Origin: Lawsonibacter celer
Lineage (GTDB): Bacteria; Bacillota; Clostridia; Oscillospirales; Oscillospiraceae
Length of the DNA stretch: 64,000 bases
Direction: 5' to 3'
Assembly (NCBI RefSeq): GCF_014281125.1
Contig: NZ_JACOEA010000006.1
Coordinates: forward strand, 1-64,000
Below, piece by piece: positions 42,986-50,915 of the stretch. The notes under the pieces are model-generated. The model was not told where the DNA came from. It ran no database searches and saw only the letters and a program-made list of their open reading frames with translations. Each line of letters starts with the position of its first letter. Within the stretch, counting starts at the first letter, position 1. Position numbers and translations under genes: made by a program.

Positions 42986-44449
42986 CTACAGCGCCTCCCA
43001 GAAGCCCGCCAGCAGCAGGGCATAGTCAGGCAGGGCGTGGAGGGGTGCACGCTCATCCACTGAGTGGGCGTCCAGAATCTCCGGCCCGGTGCTCACCATC
43101 ACCAGGCCGGGCGCCTTGGACTGAAAGATGGAGGGCTCCAGCCCCACGTGGACCGCGCTGATCTCCAGGGTGCGGCCGGTCTGCTCCCGGTAGACCCGCT
43201 CCAGCAGCAGGGCCAGGGGATTGTCCGGCGCGCCCGGCCAAGCGGGATATCCGGAGACCGACCAGGCAAAGCCGGCTGCCCGGGCGGCCGCCTCCTGGCG
43301 GGCGGCCAGAGCGGCCTCGCGCTCCGCGTCCCGGCAGCGGAGGAAGGCGCACACCTGGAGCTGACCCTCCTCCAGTCCGATTTTCCCCACATTGGCCGAG
43401 TCGCCCACCACGCCGGAAAACTCCGGGTGCATGGCCGCCACGCCGTTCCACAGGCCGTTGACCAAGGCCAGCGCCCCATCCCGGCACTCTGCCGTCCACA
43501 CCCGGCCGGGCCGGGGGGCGGGGGCGATGGTCAGGTCCAGGTTGGGGTCTGTCTGAGCATGGGCCGCCCGGCAGCGGGCAAACCAGGCCTCCGCCGTGGG
43601 ACGGAGCACCCCCTCCGTCTCCGGCGGGCATACCACCAGAAGGCTGCCCTGGGCCGGAATGGCGTTGTGGGCGGTCCCCGCCTCCCAGGCGGCCAGGGCA
43701 CAGCCTGTCCGTTCCCGCAGGAGCGCCAGCAGCTCCCCCAGGGCCTTGACCGCGTTGATCCGGCCCAGGTGGATGTCATAGCCCGAGTGCCCGCCCGCCC
43801 CGCCGGTGAGGGAGATGCGCCAGGCCGTGCCCGCGGGGGCGGGGACGGGATTCAGGGGGCGGGTATAGGTCTCCCGCCGCCCGCCGGCCGCCCCCACAAT
43901 GGCCCGGCCCAGGTGGAAGCCGTCTGTATTGAGCAGGTAGGCCCCTCCGGACAGCCAGCCCGGGTTCACCCGCTTTGCCCCCTCCAGCCCCAGCTCCTCC
44001 GCCACGGTAAAGATCAGCCGCAGGGGGCCATGGGCGATTTTCCGCCCGGACAGCAGCCACAACACCGCGGCGTTGCCCAGCATATTGTCCGCCCCCAGGG
44101 AGGAGCGGCCGTCCGAGCGAAGCAGGGCGTCCATGTCCCGGATGCACACCGGGTCGGTCAGCGGGTCAAACCCGCTGCCGGGGGAGACGGCGCACACCAT
44201 GTCCAGATGCCCCTGTACCAGGAGCAGAGGGGCGCCCTCCCGCCCCGGGGAGGGCGGCACCTCTGCCATCATGTTGCCCGCTTCGTCCAGCACCGGCCTC
44301 ACGCCCAGCTCCAGCAGCCGCTCCGCCACATCCCGTGCGGTGGCCGCCTCGTGCCAGGAGGCGTGGGGATGCCGGGACAGACGCCTAAATTCCGCAACGA
44401 TTCCCCGGGTAATTTCCGCCCGGCCGCCCAGGCGTTCCAACAGAGTCAT
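42986..44449 (-). CDS. pepD: aminoacyl-histidine dipeptidase (M20 family, PepD)
   Basis: Cytosolic di-zinc dipeptidase of 487 residues. The metal ligands are visible in the order of the M20 family: H in LVQGHLDMV, bridging D in LGADNMLG, the catalytic/ligand pair in TVAEELGLEG, D in LLNTDGFH and a late H in VHVGLEPSIF. The lid domain lies between. It hydrolyses dipeptides such as carnosine-like Xaa-His. It could process peptides imported by the ABC system but is far from it. Its promoter is part of the leader module at 44560-44633. Confidence 0.92.
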   Translation of the reverse strand: MTLLERLGGRAEITRGIVAEFRRLSRHPHASWHEAATARDVAERLLELGVRPVLDEAGNMMAEVPPSPGREGAPLLLVQGHLDMVCAVSPGSGFDPLTDPVCIRDMDALLRSDGRSSLGADNMLGNAAVLWLLSGRKIAHGPLRLIFTVAEELGLEGAKRVNPGWLSGGAYLLNTDGFHLGRAIVGAAGGRRETYTRPLNPVPAPAGTAWRISLTGGAGGHSGYDIHLGRINAVKALGELLALLRERTGCALAAWEAGTAHNAIPAQGSLLVVCPPETEGVLRPTAEAWFARCRAAHAQTDPNLDLTIAPAPRPGRVWTAECRDGALALVNGLWNGVAAMHPEFSGVVGDSANVGKIGLEEGQLQVCAFLRCRDAEREAALAARQEAAARAAGFAWSVSGYPAWPGAPDNPLALLLERVYREQTGRTLEISAVHVGLEPSIFQSKAPGLVMVSTGPEILDAHSVDERAPLHALPDYALLLAGFWEAL

Positions 44450-44559
44450 CGGATCACTTCCTTGCCGTTTTTCTGGAATATCATGGGGTTATCCTCGTCC
44501 CGCTCTGCAGCTATACTGCCACAAACGCGAAGGGTTTCGTGGCAGATCGGCATCGTCCG

Positions 44560-44633
44560 CGGTTCCGCCCGCAGGGCGGGAGCGGATCGTGCCGGGCGAT
44601 TGGTATAATAGCTGACTTGCAGCTATTATACCA
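44560..44633 (-). promoter_or_regulatory. pepD promoter and leader with a palindromic -10 region
   Basis: TGGTATAATAGCTG (44601-44614) and its exact complement (44620-44633) make a hairpin with a 5-nt loop, each arm holding TATAAT, one facing each way. On the minus strand it is followed by GCTCCCGCCCTGCGGGCGG, as in the leaders of lspA and the HD gene. A second hairpin with arms CTGCCAC/GTGGCAG lies farther along at 44513-44550. The 229-bp gap between pepD and the MntP-like gene contains only these elements. Confidence 0.55.
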
Positions 44634-44678
44634 CAAAGCACGCCCCCTGCACACCGGGTATGCCCCCCGCGGCCGTGC

Positions 44679-45248
44679 CTATCCCAGCACCTCCCACGCG
44701 CCCAGCACCACCAGCAGCACACCGGACAGTGGCAGGGCGTACCGCCCCAGCAGCCGCCCGGCCAGACGGCGGCCCAGCCAGCGCCCCAGGGGTAGGGCGG
44801 CCAGGGTCACGGCAAAATTCCCCGAGGCCGCCCAGAGGGGGGCAATCCCCGTCACCCCGGCCGCCACACCGATGCCCGCGTTATTGACCGCCAGAGCCGC
44901 CGCCAGGGAGACCCAACCCCAGGCGGAATGGGCTGCGGGGGGCGGCTGCTCCTGCGTCCCCTGGCCCAGATTGCGTAAGTAGTCCAGCAAAAACCACAGT
45001 CCGATCCCCACCAGCACCACACCGCCCAGGGCCCCGGTGAGTCCCGTCGGGAGCACCTGTGCCGCCGCGTCCCCCAGCGCCAGGGAAAGCCAGGTGACCA
45101 GAGTGGTGACCGCCGCGATCAGAAGGCTGTGGGCGAAGGAGACCCGGATCCCCTTTGCCGCGTAGCCCATGGCCAGCAGCACCGTATCCAGATTGCAGGC
45201 CAGCGCAAAGAGCAGCACGGCCAGCAGCATGGTCCATACTTCCTGCAT
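44679..45248 (-). CDS. MntP/YtaF-type membrane protein
   Basis: Membrane protein of 189 residues with six predicted helices in two repeated halves, as in the MntP (manganese exporter) and YtaF (sporulation membrane protein) group. The repeated motif appears as ACNLDTVLLAMGYAAKG in helix 1 and AVNNAGIGVAAGVTG in the fourth. The aspartate of the second half, present in MntP, is replaced by the NNAG form, which makes the YtaF-like assignment likelier. Ion specificity cannot be told. It is transcribed away from the HD gene. Confidence 0.75.
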   Translation of the reverse strand: MQEVWTMLLAVLLFALACNLDTVLLAMGYAAKGIRVSFAHSLLIAAVTTLVTWLSLALGDAAAQVLPTGLTGALGGVVLVGIGLWFLLDYLRNLGQGTQEQPPPAAHSAWGWVSLAAALAVNNAGIGVAAGVTGIAPLWAASGNFAVTLAALPLGRWLGRRLAGRLLGRYALPLSGVLLVVLGAWEVLG

Positions 45249-45304
45249 GTGTACCCTCCTGTTCCGCCCATCCTATGCGCCCGGCCTGTCCGGCGTTCAG
45301 GGGG

Positions 45305-45410
45305 TGGTCAGAGGGAGGGATCTGTGCTATAATAACCGCAACGCGGCATTGTACTTTGCTTTGCGTCCCTTTTGCTTATGCCCTCCGGGCGCAAGTGCAA
45401 AAACGCGAGC
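45305..45410 (+). promoter_or_regulatory. promoter and leader of the HD gene operon (copy 2 of the repeated module)
   Basis: TGGTCA (45305-45310), 17 bp and TATAAT (45328-45333) are followed by AACCGCAACGCGGCATTGTACT and later GCCCTCCGGGCGC. The order and much of the sequence equal the lspA leader at 40495-40565. The AACCGC-A-GCGG core can form a small hairpin right at the RNA 5' end. Confidence 0.6.
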
Positions 45411-45440
45411 CCGATACGCAGCCAAAAAAGGAGAGAGCCC

Positions 45441-46028
45441 ATGAGCGCCAAGGAAGAATTCATCCAGCTGTACACGGACCACATCCACCGGGAGGGCGCA
45501 GACGCCCTGCTGGATTACTTAGAGCACAAAAGCGACTTTTTCACCGCCCCCGCCTCCGCCCGGTTTCACGGGGCCTACGCCGGCGGGCTGTGTGAGCACA
45601 GCGTCAATGTCTACCACTGCCTGAGCGCCTATCTGGAGCGGGAGCGGGTGCGGGAGCTGTATGGCCTGGAGTACTCCCAGGAGTCGGCCGCTGTGGCCGC
45701 CCTGCTCCACGACCTGTGCAAAATCGGCTGCTACCGCTCCGGCACCCGCAATGTGAAGAACGAGGCCACCGGGGCCTGGGAGAAGGTCCCCACCTTTTTC
45801 TATGAGGATAAGCTGCCCTATGGCCACGGGGAAAAATCCGTGTATATCATTTCCGGCTTTCTGAAGCTGACCCGGGAGGAGGCCATGGCCATCCGCTGGC
45901 ACATGGGCTTTTCCGGCGAGGAGGACAAGCGCCTGGTGGGGCAGGCCCTGGAGCAGTACCCCCTGGCCTTTGCCCTGAGCGTGGCCGATATGGAGGCCAC
46001 TTACTTTCTGGAGGGCGGGGAAAACTGA
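45441..46028 (+). CDS. HD-domain phosphohydrolase
   Basis: Protein of 195 residues consisting of one HD domain. The metal-binding residues are H53 (CEHS), the H90-D91 pair (LLHDLCKIG), a later H in RWHMGF and D in SVADMEA. The sequence resembles the HD part of YhaM-like exoribonucleases but has no OB-fold domain, so a nuclease role is unproven; nucleotide hydrolysis is as likely. ATG 45441 follows AAAGGAGAG; frames that begin upstream run through the leader. The MATE gene begins 2 bp after its stop. Confidence 0.82.
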   Translation: MSAKEEFIQLYTDHIHREGADALLDYLEHKSDFFTAPASARFHGAYAGGLCEHSVNVYHCLSAYLERERVRELYGLEYSQESAAVAALLHDLCKIGCYRSGTRNVKNEATGAWEKVPTFFYEDKLPYGHGEKSVYIISGFLKLTREEAMAIRWHMGFSGEEDKRLVGQALEQYPLAFALSVADMEATYFLEGGEN

Positions 46029-46030
46029 CC

Positions 46031-47425
46031 ATGGCAAAACACGTCAACGATCTGGGCCGGGACAGTGTGGGCGGCCTGCTGTTTCGGCTGGCCCTGCCCG
46101 CCATTGTGGCCCAGCTGATCAACGCCCTGTACAACATTGTGGACCGGATGTACATCGGGCACATCGAGGGGGTGGGGGACCTGGCTCTGACCGGCCTGGG
46201 CATCTGCTTTCCCGTGCTCATGTTCATCTCCGCCCTGTCCGCCCTGGTGGGACTGGGGGGCGGCTCACGGGCCGCCATCCGCATGGGGGAGGGCCGGCTG
46301 GACCTGGCCAGTGAGATTCTGGGCAACTGCACCGCGCTGCTGGTGCTCCTCTCCGCAGCGGTCACCGTGGTGTTCCAACTCTGGAAGGAGCCCCTGCTCT
46401 ATCTCTTCGGCGCCAGTGAGAACACCATCGGCTACGCCGTGGAATATCTGGGCGTCTATCTCTGGGGGACCATTGCCGTACTGGTCTCCCTGGGGCTGAA
46501 CAATTTCATCACCACCCAGGGCTTCTCCGCCTTCTCCATGCTCACGGTCATCATCGGTGCGGTGGCCAACATCATTCTCGACCCCATTTTTATCTTTGTC
46601 TTTGACATGGGCGTGCAGGGCGCCGCCCTGGCCACGGTGCTCTCCCAGGTGCTCTCCGCAGTGTGGGTGCTGCTGTTTCTGCTGGGCAGGCGCACCCGGC
46701 TGAGACTGCAGGCCCGGTATTTCCGTCTGCGGCGGGCCATTCTCGCCCCGGTGGTGGCCATCGGCGTGTCCCCCTTTATCATGCAGTCCACCGAGAGCCT
46801 GGTGAACATTGCCCTCAACTCCTCCATGCGCCTGTACGGAGGCGATCCGGCGGTGGGCGCCGTCACCATCTGCTCCAGCATCATGCAGATTTTCTCCATG
46901 CCCCTTCTGGGCCTGGCCCAGGGCGCACAGCCCATCATCGGCTTCAATTACGGCGCAGGCCGGATGGACCGGGTGCGCCGGGCCTACCGGCTGCTTCTGA
47001 CCTGCGCGGTGGCTTTCAGCTGCGCCTTCTGGCTGGCGGTGCGGCTTTTCCCGGGTGCGTTCGTGGCCCTGTTCAACGACAAGGCAGAGCTGGTGGAAAT
47101 CACGGTTTGGGCCCTGCCCATCTATATGGGCGGCATCTTCGCCATGGGGGTGCAGAACTCCTGCCAGCAGACCTTTGTGGCCCTGGGACAGGCAAAGATT
47201 TCCCTCTTTCTAGCCCTGCTGCGCAAGATTATTCTGCTCATTCCCCTGGTCTATCTGCTGCCCCGGCTGTTCGGGCACGACCAAGTGTTTTTTGTGCTGC
47301 TGGCAGAGCCCATTGCCGACATTGCCGCCGCCGCTTGTACCGGCCTGACCTTTATCCGGCGCTTTCCCCGCATTCTGAATCGCCGGACCCAGCAGCTAGC
47401 CGCCGAGGGGGGAGAGCCGTCATGA
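46031..47425 (+). CDS. MATE-family multidrug/sodium antiporter
   Basis: Twelve-helix exporter of 464 residues in two homologous bundles. The first helix region has the MATE signature LALPAIVAQLINALYNIVDRMYIGH and later GLGICFPVLMFISALSALVGLGGGSRAAI; the second half has AQGAQPIIGFNYGAG near 305. MATE proteins export cationic or hydrophobic compounds in exchange for Na+ or H+. The start codon is two bases after the HD gene stop, and its own stop overlaps the next start (ATGA at 47422), so the three genes are an operon. Confidence 0.92.
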   Translation: MAKHVNDLGRDSVGGLLFRLALPAIVAQLINALYNIVDRMYIGHIEGVGDLALTGLGICFPVLMFISALSALVGLGGGSRAAIRMGEGRLDLASEILGNCTALLVLLSAAVTVVFQLWKEPLLYLFGASENTIGYAVEYLGVYLWGTIAVLVSLGLNNFITTQGFSAFSMLTVIIGAVANIILDPIFIFVFDMGVQGAALATVLSQVLSAVWVLLFLLGRRTRLRLQARYFRLRRAILAPVVAIGVSPFIMQSTESLVNIALNSSMRLYGGDPAVGAVTICSSIMQIFSMPLLGLAQGAQPIIGFNYGAGRMDRVRRAYRLLLTCAVAFSCAFWLAVRLFPGAFVALFNDKAELVEITVWALPIYMGGIFAMGVQNSCQQTFVALGQAKISLFLALLRKIILLIPLVYLLPRLFGHDQVFFVLLAEPIADIAAAACTGLTFIRRFPRILNRRTQQLAAEGGEPS

Positions 47426-47916
47426 TCATTGATGGAAATCCCAAGGAAAAAGAGGCCATGGCCGCCTTTCACCGGGGCGACCGGCCGGAGGGCCTCCGCC
47501 TGCAGGAGGAGTTCGCCGCCGCCTTCCGTGCGGAGTACCGGGAAAAGGATCACTGCCCCTGCAAAAAGGCCTGCCGCTATCACGGCAACTGCAAGGAGTG
47601 CGTCGCCATTCACCGGGCCCATCAGGAGCATGTGCCCAACTGTATGCGGGATATGCTCAACCAGAAGATCCGCCAGCTGTCCCAGCTGACGGAGCACTCC
47701 ATTGCCGTGCGGGCGATGTTTTGCTATAATAATTTTGTAATTTCTCTGCCTTGGTCTGTGCCGTTTCCTTTGGAGCGGCCCAGTATTTCTTCCTGCCACG
47801 CTGCTGCCAGCCACCGGAAAAGGGGGTCATGTTATGCGCACCATCCGCTGCAAGGACTGTGGGAAACGCTACGACTACGACAAGGACGACTTCTGCCCGA
47901 AGTGCGGAGCCTATAA
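47422..47916 (+). CDS. short cysteine-rich protein of unknown function
   Basis: Protein of up to 164 residues. The first 90 carry a clear metal-site pattern, CPCKKACRYHGNCKECVAIH and a later C (NCMRDML), which recalls small Cys/His proteins of gut Firmicutes with a C-x-C-x3-C-x2-HGNC-x2-C core. The last 60 or so residues read unlike a protein (WSVPFPLERPSISSCHAAA), cross the promoter for the next gene, and overlap that gene by 83 bp. The original stop codon may have been lost, or the end is a chance extension. It begins inside the MATE stop codon. Confidence 0.6.
   Translation: MIIDGNPKEKEAMAAFHRGDRPEGLRLQEEFAAAFRAEYREKDHCPCKKACRYHGNCKECVAIHRAHQEHVPNCMRDMLNQKIRQLSQLTEHSIAVRAMFCYNNFVISLPWSVPFPLERPSISSCHAAASHRKRGSCYAHHPLQGLWETLRLRQGRLLPEVRSL
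47725..47730 (+). promoter_or_regulatory. -10 box upstream of the zinc-ribbon gene
   Basis: TATAAT in TTGCTATAATAATTTTG lies 104 bp before the zinc-ribbon start, inside the 3' part of the cysteine-rich frame. It resembles the TATAATAA start of the repeated leader modules but lacks their hairpin. Confidence 0.45.
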
Positions 47917-48778
47917 TCCGCCTGCCGACAGCGGCGCCACCCAGCTGGAGCGGGAGCTGCTCTCCCGCTTTGAAACCGGCCAGCGCAATCAGACCCGCGC
48001 CAAGGAGCAGGCCAGGGCCCGCCAGCAGCAACCCCGCCGCACGCCGCCGGACACAGCGGGGCAGGGCGCTTCGCCCGGCAGTCACCCCGCCTACGGCGGG
48101 ACCCCGGAGCTGCGCCGCCAAACACATTCCAGCCGCATCCAGGGCTGTGCCGCCTGCGAGGAGCCCCCGCGGCGGGGCAAAGCCCCGCTGGTCATCGTTG
48201 TCATTGTTTTGGTTCTGGTCGCCCTCTTTTCTGTGGGCGGCCTGCTGGTCTCCCTGGTGCAGGAGGCCTATTACGACGCGCTTTTTTCCCTTTCCGAGCC
48301 CGCGCCCGAGCCCTCTCTCCCCGCCGCCGAGGGCGATGTATTCCACGAGACCTGGGAGTACTTCCCGCTCAGCGGGGCCGAGGCGTCCATTGAGGACAGC
48401 TGGTGGATCCCGCTGGAGGAGACCTCCCGCTATTATCAGGAAGGGTATGACTGCCTGGCGGTGGACGTGTGGATCACCGGAGGTACCCAGCGGGAGGATG
48501 TGTACTTCGACACCCCCTGCATCCTGCTCCCCGACGGCACAGCGCTCTGTCTGGATGACGACCCCTTTCTGGCCCGCGCGCTGGAGCAGGAGTACGGTGT
48601 GTACGCGGTCAGCCTGCGGGACTGCCAGTGGGAAGACCCGCTGTACGGTTCCTTTGTGTTTTTCGTCCCTCAGGGGGAGGAGGATCTTACCCTGCGCATC
48701 AACGAGTATGCGCCCGGCACGGATGAAAGCGAGCCCCCCCGGGCGGTCCACTACATTCCCCTGGATTCCTGGCTGTAA
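47834..48778 (+). CDS. zinc-ribbon membrane protein of unknown function
   Basis: Protein of 314 residues. The N-terminus is a zinc ribbon with two CxxC pairs (CKDCGKRYDYDKDDFCPKCG), then a basic, low-complexity linker (about 35-115), one transmembrane helix (about 118-140, VIVVIVLVLVALFSVGGLLV) and an extracellular domain of about 160 residues that I do not recognise. The pattern of a cytoplasmic ribbon, a single helix and an outer domain is common in clostridial proteins with sensing or secretion-related roles. ATG 47834 follows AAAAGGGG. It overlaps the end of the preceding reading frame. Confidence 0.75.
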   Translation: MRTIRCKDCGKRYDYDKDDFCPKCGAYNPPADSGATQLERELLSRFETGQRNQTRAKEQARARQQQPRRTPPDTAGQGASPGSHPAYGGTPELRRQTHSSRIQGCAACEEPPRRGKAPLVIVVIVLVLVALFSVGGLLVSLVQEAYYDALFSLSEPAPEPSLPAAEGDVFHETWEYFPLSGAEASIEDSWWIPLEETSRYYQEGYDCLAVDVWITGGTQREDVYFDTPCILLPDGTALCLDDDPFLARALEQEYGVYAVSLRDCQWEDPLYGSFVFFVPQGEEDLTLRINEYAPGTDESEPPRAVHYIPLDSWL

Positions 48779-48808
48779 CGCCGTCTTCGCGGCCCCATTC
48801 TGCAGTTC

Positions 48809-48836
48809 TTGTATTTTCGGGAAATTGTGGTATACT
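48809..48836 (+). promoter_or_regulatory. sigma-A promoter of the DEAD-box helicase gene
   Basis: TTGTAT (48809-48814), 16 bp and TATACT (48831-48836). The leader to 48996 is about 155 nt and has a GC-rich hairpin (CGCCGGCCGGCGGGCG at about 48870), in the manner of long leaders of cold-responsive helicases. Confidence 0.6.
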
Positions 48837-48995
48837 ATATAGTATATGGATAGAAGCTTGCGTCCTGACGCCCACCGCCGGCCGGCGGGCGCCTGACGTA
48901 TGATTGCCCGCGTCTGCGCCGCGGGCTTTTCCCGCGCGTCTGCTCCGCCCCCCGGCGCAGGGAGGGCAAATCAGAGAAAAAAGGAATTTAATCAC

Positions 48996-50825
48996 ATGAC
49001 CTTCCAAGACCTGGGCCTCATTGCGCCCATTTTGCGCGCGCTGGACGAGCTGGGCTATGACACGCCCTCCCCCATCCAGCAGAAGGCAATCGGTCCCGCC
49101 CTCGCCGGGCGGGACGTGTTGGGCTGTGCTCAGACCGGCACGGGCAAGACCTGCGCCTTTGCCGCGCCCATCCTGCAGCGGCTGAACGCCGCACCTGCAA
49201 AGGGTCGGCCCATCCGCGCCCTGATCCTCACCCCCACCCGGGAGCTGGCCCTCCAGATCCAGGAGAGCTTTGGGGCCTACGGCAAACACCTCCCCCTGCG
49301 CTCCGCGGTCATCTTCGGCGGCGTGGGGCAGCAGCCCCAGGTGGACAAGCTGAAGGCGGGCGTGGACATTCTGGTGGCCACCCCCGGCCGGCTGGAGGAT
49401 CTGCACAACCAGGGCTTTATCCATGTGGAGCAGCTGGAAATCTTTGTCCTGGACGAGGCTGACCGGATGCTGGACATGGGCTTTATCCACGACGTGCGCA
49501 AAATCCTCAAGTGGCTGCCCGCCAAAAAGCAGACCCTGTTTTTCTCCGCCACCATGCCCCCTGAGGTGCAGGGGCTGGTGGACTCGCTGCTCACCGACCC
49601 GGTGAAGGTGGCGGTGGACCCGGTCTCCTCCCCGGTGGAGGTCATCGACCAGAAGCTCTACTTCGTAGACCGGGGCAACAAGACCAAGCTGCTCTCCAGC
49701 CTGATTCAGACCGCCGGGGTGAAGAACGCCCTGGTGTTTACCCGCACCAAGCACGGGGCCAACAAGGTGGCTGGGGACCTGAATAAGTCTGGGGTGTCCG
49801 CTGCGGCCATCCACGGCAACAAGAGCCAGACCGCCCGTCAGCAGGCCCTGGCCGACTTCAAGGCCGGCCGGGTCAAGGCCCTGGTGGCCACCGACATCGC
49901 TGCCCGGGGGCTGGACATTGAGGAGCTTTCCCACGTGTTCAACTACAACCTCCCCGACGTGCCGGAGACCTATGTCCACCGCATCGGCCGCACCGGCCGT
50001 GCGGGCCACGAGGGAACCGCTATCTCCTTCTGCGACAGCAACGAGAGGGAGGAGCTCAAGAACATCCAGAGGCTCCTGGGCCGGCCCATCCCCGTAGTGG
50101 AGGACCACCCTTGGCCCATGGAGGTGTTTGACCCCCTGCCCAAGGACAAAAAGGGCCGGGTGGTGAATCCGGAGGACGCGGAGGCCCGTGCCGCCGCCAA
50201 GGAGCGCCGCCGTGCCCGGGATGCGGCGGCCAAGGCCGCCGCAGAGGCCCGGAAAAACGCCCAGCCCGCACCTGAGCCGCAGCCCACCGCCCCGGCCCGG
50301 ACCGACAGGCCGAAGAAGGCCGCCAAGCCCGCCGCGGAGCGGCCCCCTAAGCCACAGCAGACCCCGGCCCAGAGGAAGGCGGCCCGGGGCTATCGGGCCA
50401 GCGCCACCCTGGAGGAGGCTCTGACCGCCACGGCCCCCGCCATTCCGGTCCACGAGAGCGCCGATGTCTTTGAATTTGAAAAACCGGATCCCCTGGCCAG
50501 TGATGTGATCCTGGATGCCACCGCCCGCCTGCTGGCTCCCCGGCACGCCGCCCGGCCGACGGGGGGCACGCCGGCCGCTACTCCGGCGGACAAGCCCGCA
50601 AAGCGCCGCCGCAGCCGCTCCAAGGCCTCCAAGCCCGCCGAGCCCCCGTCGCAGGCGCCCAGGCAGGGAGGGGGCGCGCAGCAGTCCGCCAAGGCCTCCG
50701 GCAAAAAGAGGCGCCCTCAGGGCCGCCGGAACGGCCCGCCGGAGCTGCGCCGGGGCACTCAGAAGGACTCCACGGAGCAGCCCGGCAGCCTGATGAAGCC
50801 CTACTATATGAATTACGAGGACTGA
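48996..50825 (+). CDS. DEAD-box ATP-dependent RNA helicase (RhlE/CshA-like)
   Basis: RNA helicase of 609 residues. The Q motif ([13 protein letters not shown]), motif I AQTGTGKT, Ia [45 protein letters not shown] and [12 protein letters not shown] are all in the first 375 residues. The remaining 230 are low-complexity, rich in Ala, Pro, Lys and Arg, with a final segment of basic clusters and the end [10 protein letters not shown]. Such tails bind RNA and may promote condensates. AAAAAAGGA lies 10 nt before ATG 48996. It is monocistronic with its own terminator. Confidence 0.94.
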   Translation: MTFQDLGLIAPILRALDELGYDTPSPIQQKAIGPALAGRDVLGCAQTGTGKTCAFAAPILQRLNAAPAKGRPIRALILTPTRELALQIQESFGAYGKHLPLRSAVIFGGVGQQPQVDKLKAGVDILVATPGRLEDLHNQGFIHVEQLEIFVLDEADRMLDMGFIHDVRKILKWLPAKKQTLFFSATMPPEVQGLVDSLLTDPVKVAVDPVSSPVEVIDQKLYFVDRGNKTKLLSSLIQTAGVKNALVFTRTKHGANKVAGDLNKSGVSAAAIHGNKSQTARQQALADFKAGRVKALVATDIAARGLDIEELSHVFNYNLPDVPETYVHRIGRTGRAGHEGTAISFCDSNEREELKNIQRLLGRPIPVVEDHPWPMEVFDPLPKDKKGRVVNPEDAEARAAAKERRRARDAAAKAAAEARKNAQPAPEPQPTAPARTDRPKKAAKPAAERPPKPQQTPAQRKAARGYRASATLEEALTATAPAIPVHESADVFEFEKPDPLASDVILDATARLLAPRHAARPTGGTPAATPADKPAKRRRSRSKASKPAEPPSQAPRQGGGAQQSAKASGKKRRPQGRRNGPPELRRGTQKDSTEQPGSLMKPYYMNYED

Positions 50826-50865
50826 GCCCTGCCCTCCGGGCAGGCTGCTCCTCCCGCAAAAGCAG

Positions 50866-50907
50866 ATAAAGCGGCCCGGACTGTTTTCACAGTCCGGGCC
50901 GCTTTAT
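50866..50907. terminator. bidirectional terminator
   Basis: Arms AAAGCGGCCCGGACTG and complement with a TTTTCA loop, followed by a T-run. The helicase and the minus-strand ABC exporter gene converge here. Confidence 0.9.
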
Positions 50908-50915
50908 TTTTTGAA

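Noticed and set aside
46663-47422. Long frame antisense/offset to the MATE gene that leads into the cysteine-rich frame
   Set aside because: The part before 47422 is an out-of-frame shadow of the MATE gene; only the part from ATG 47422 has protein-like content.
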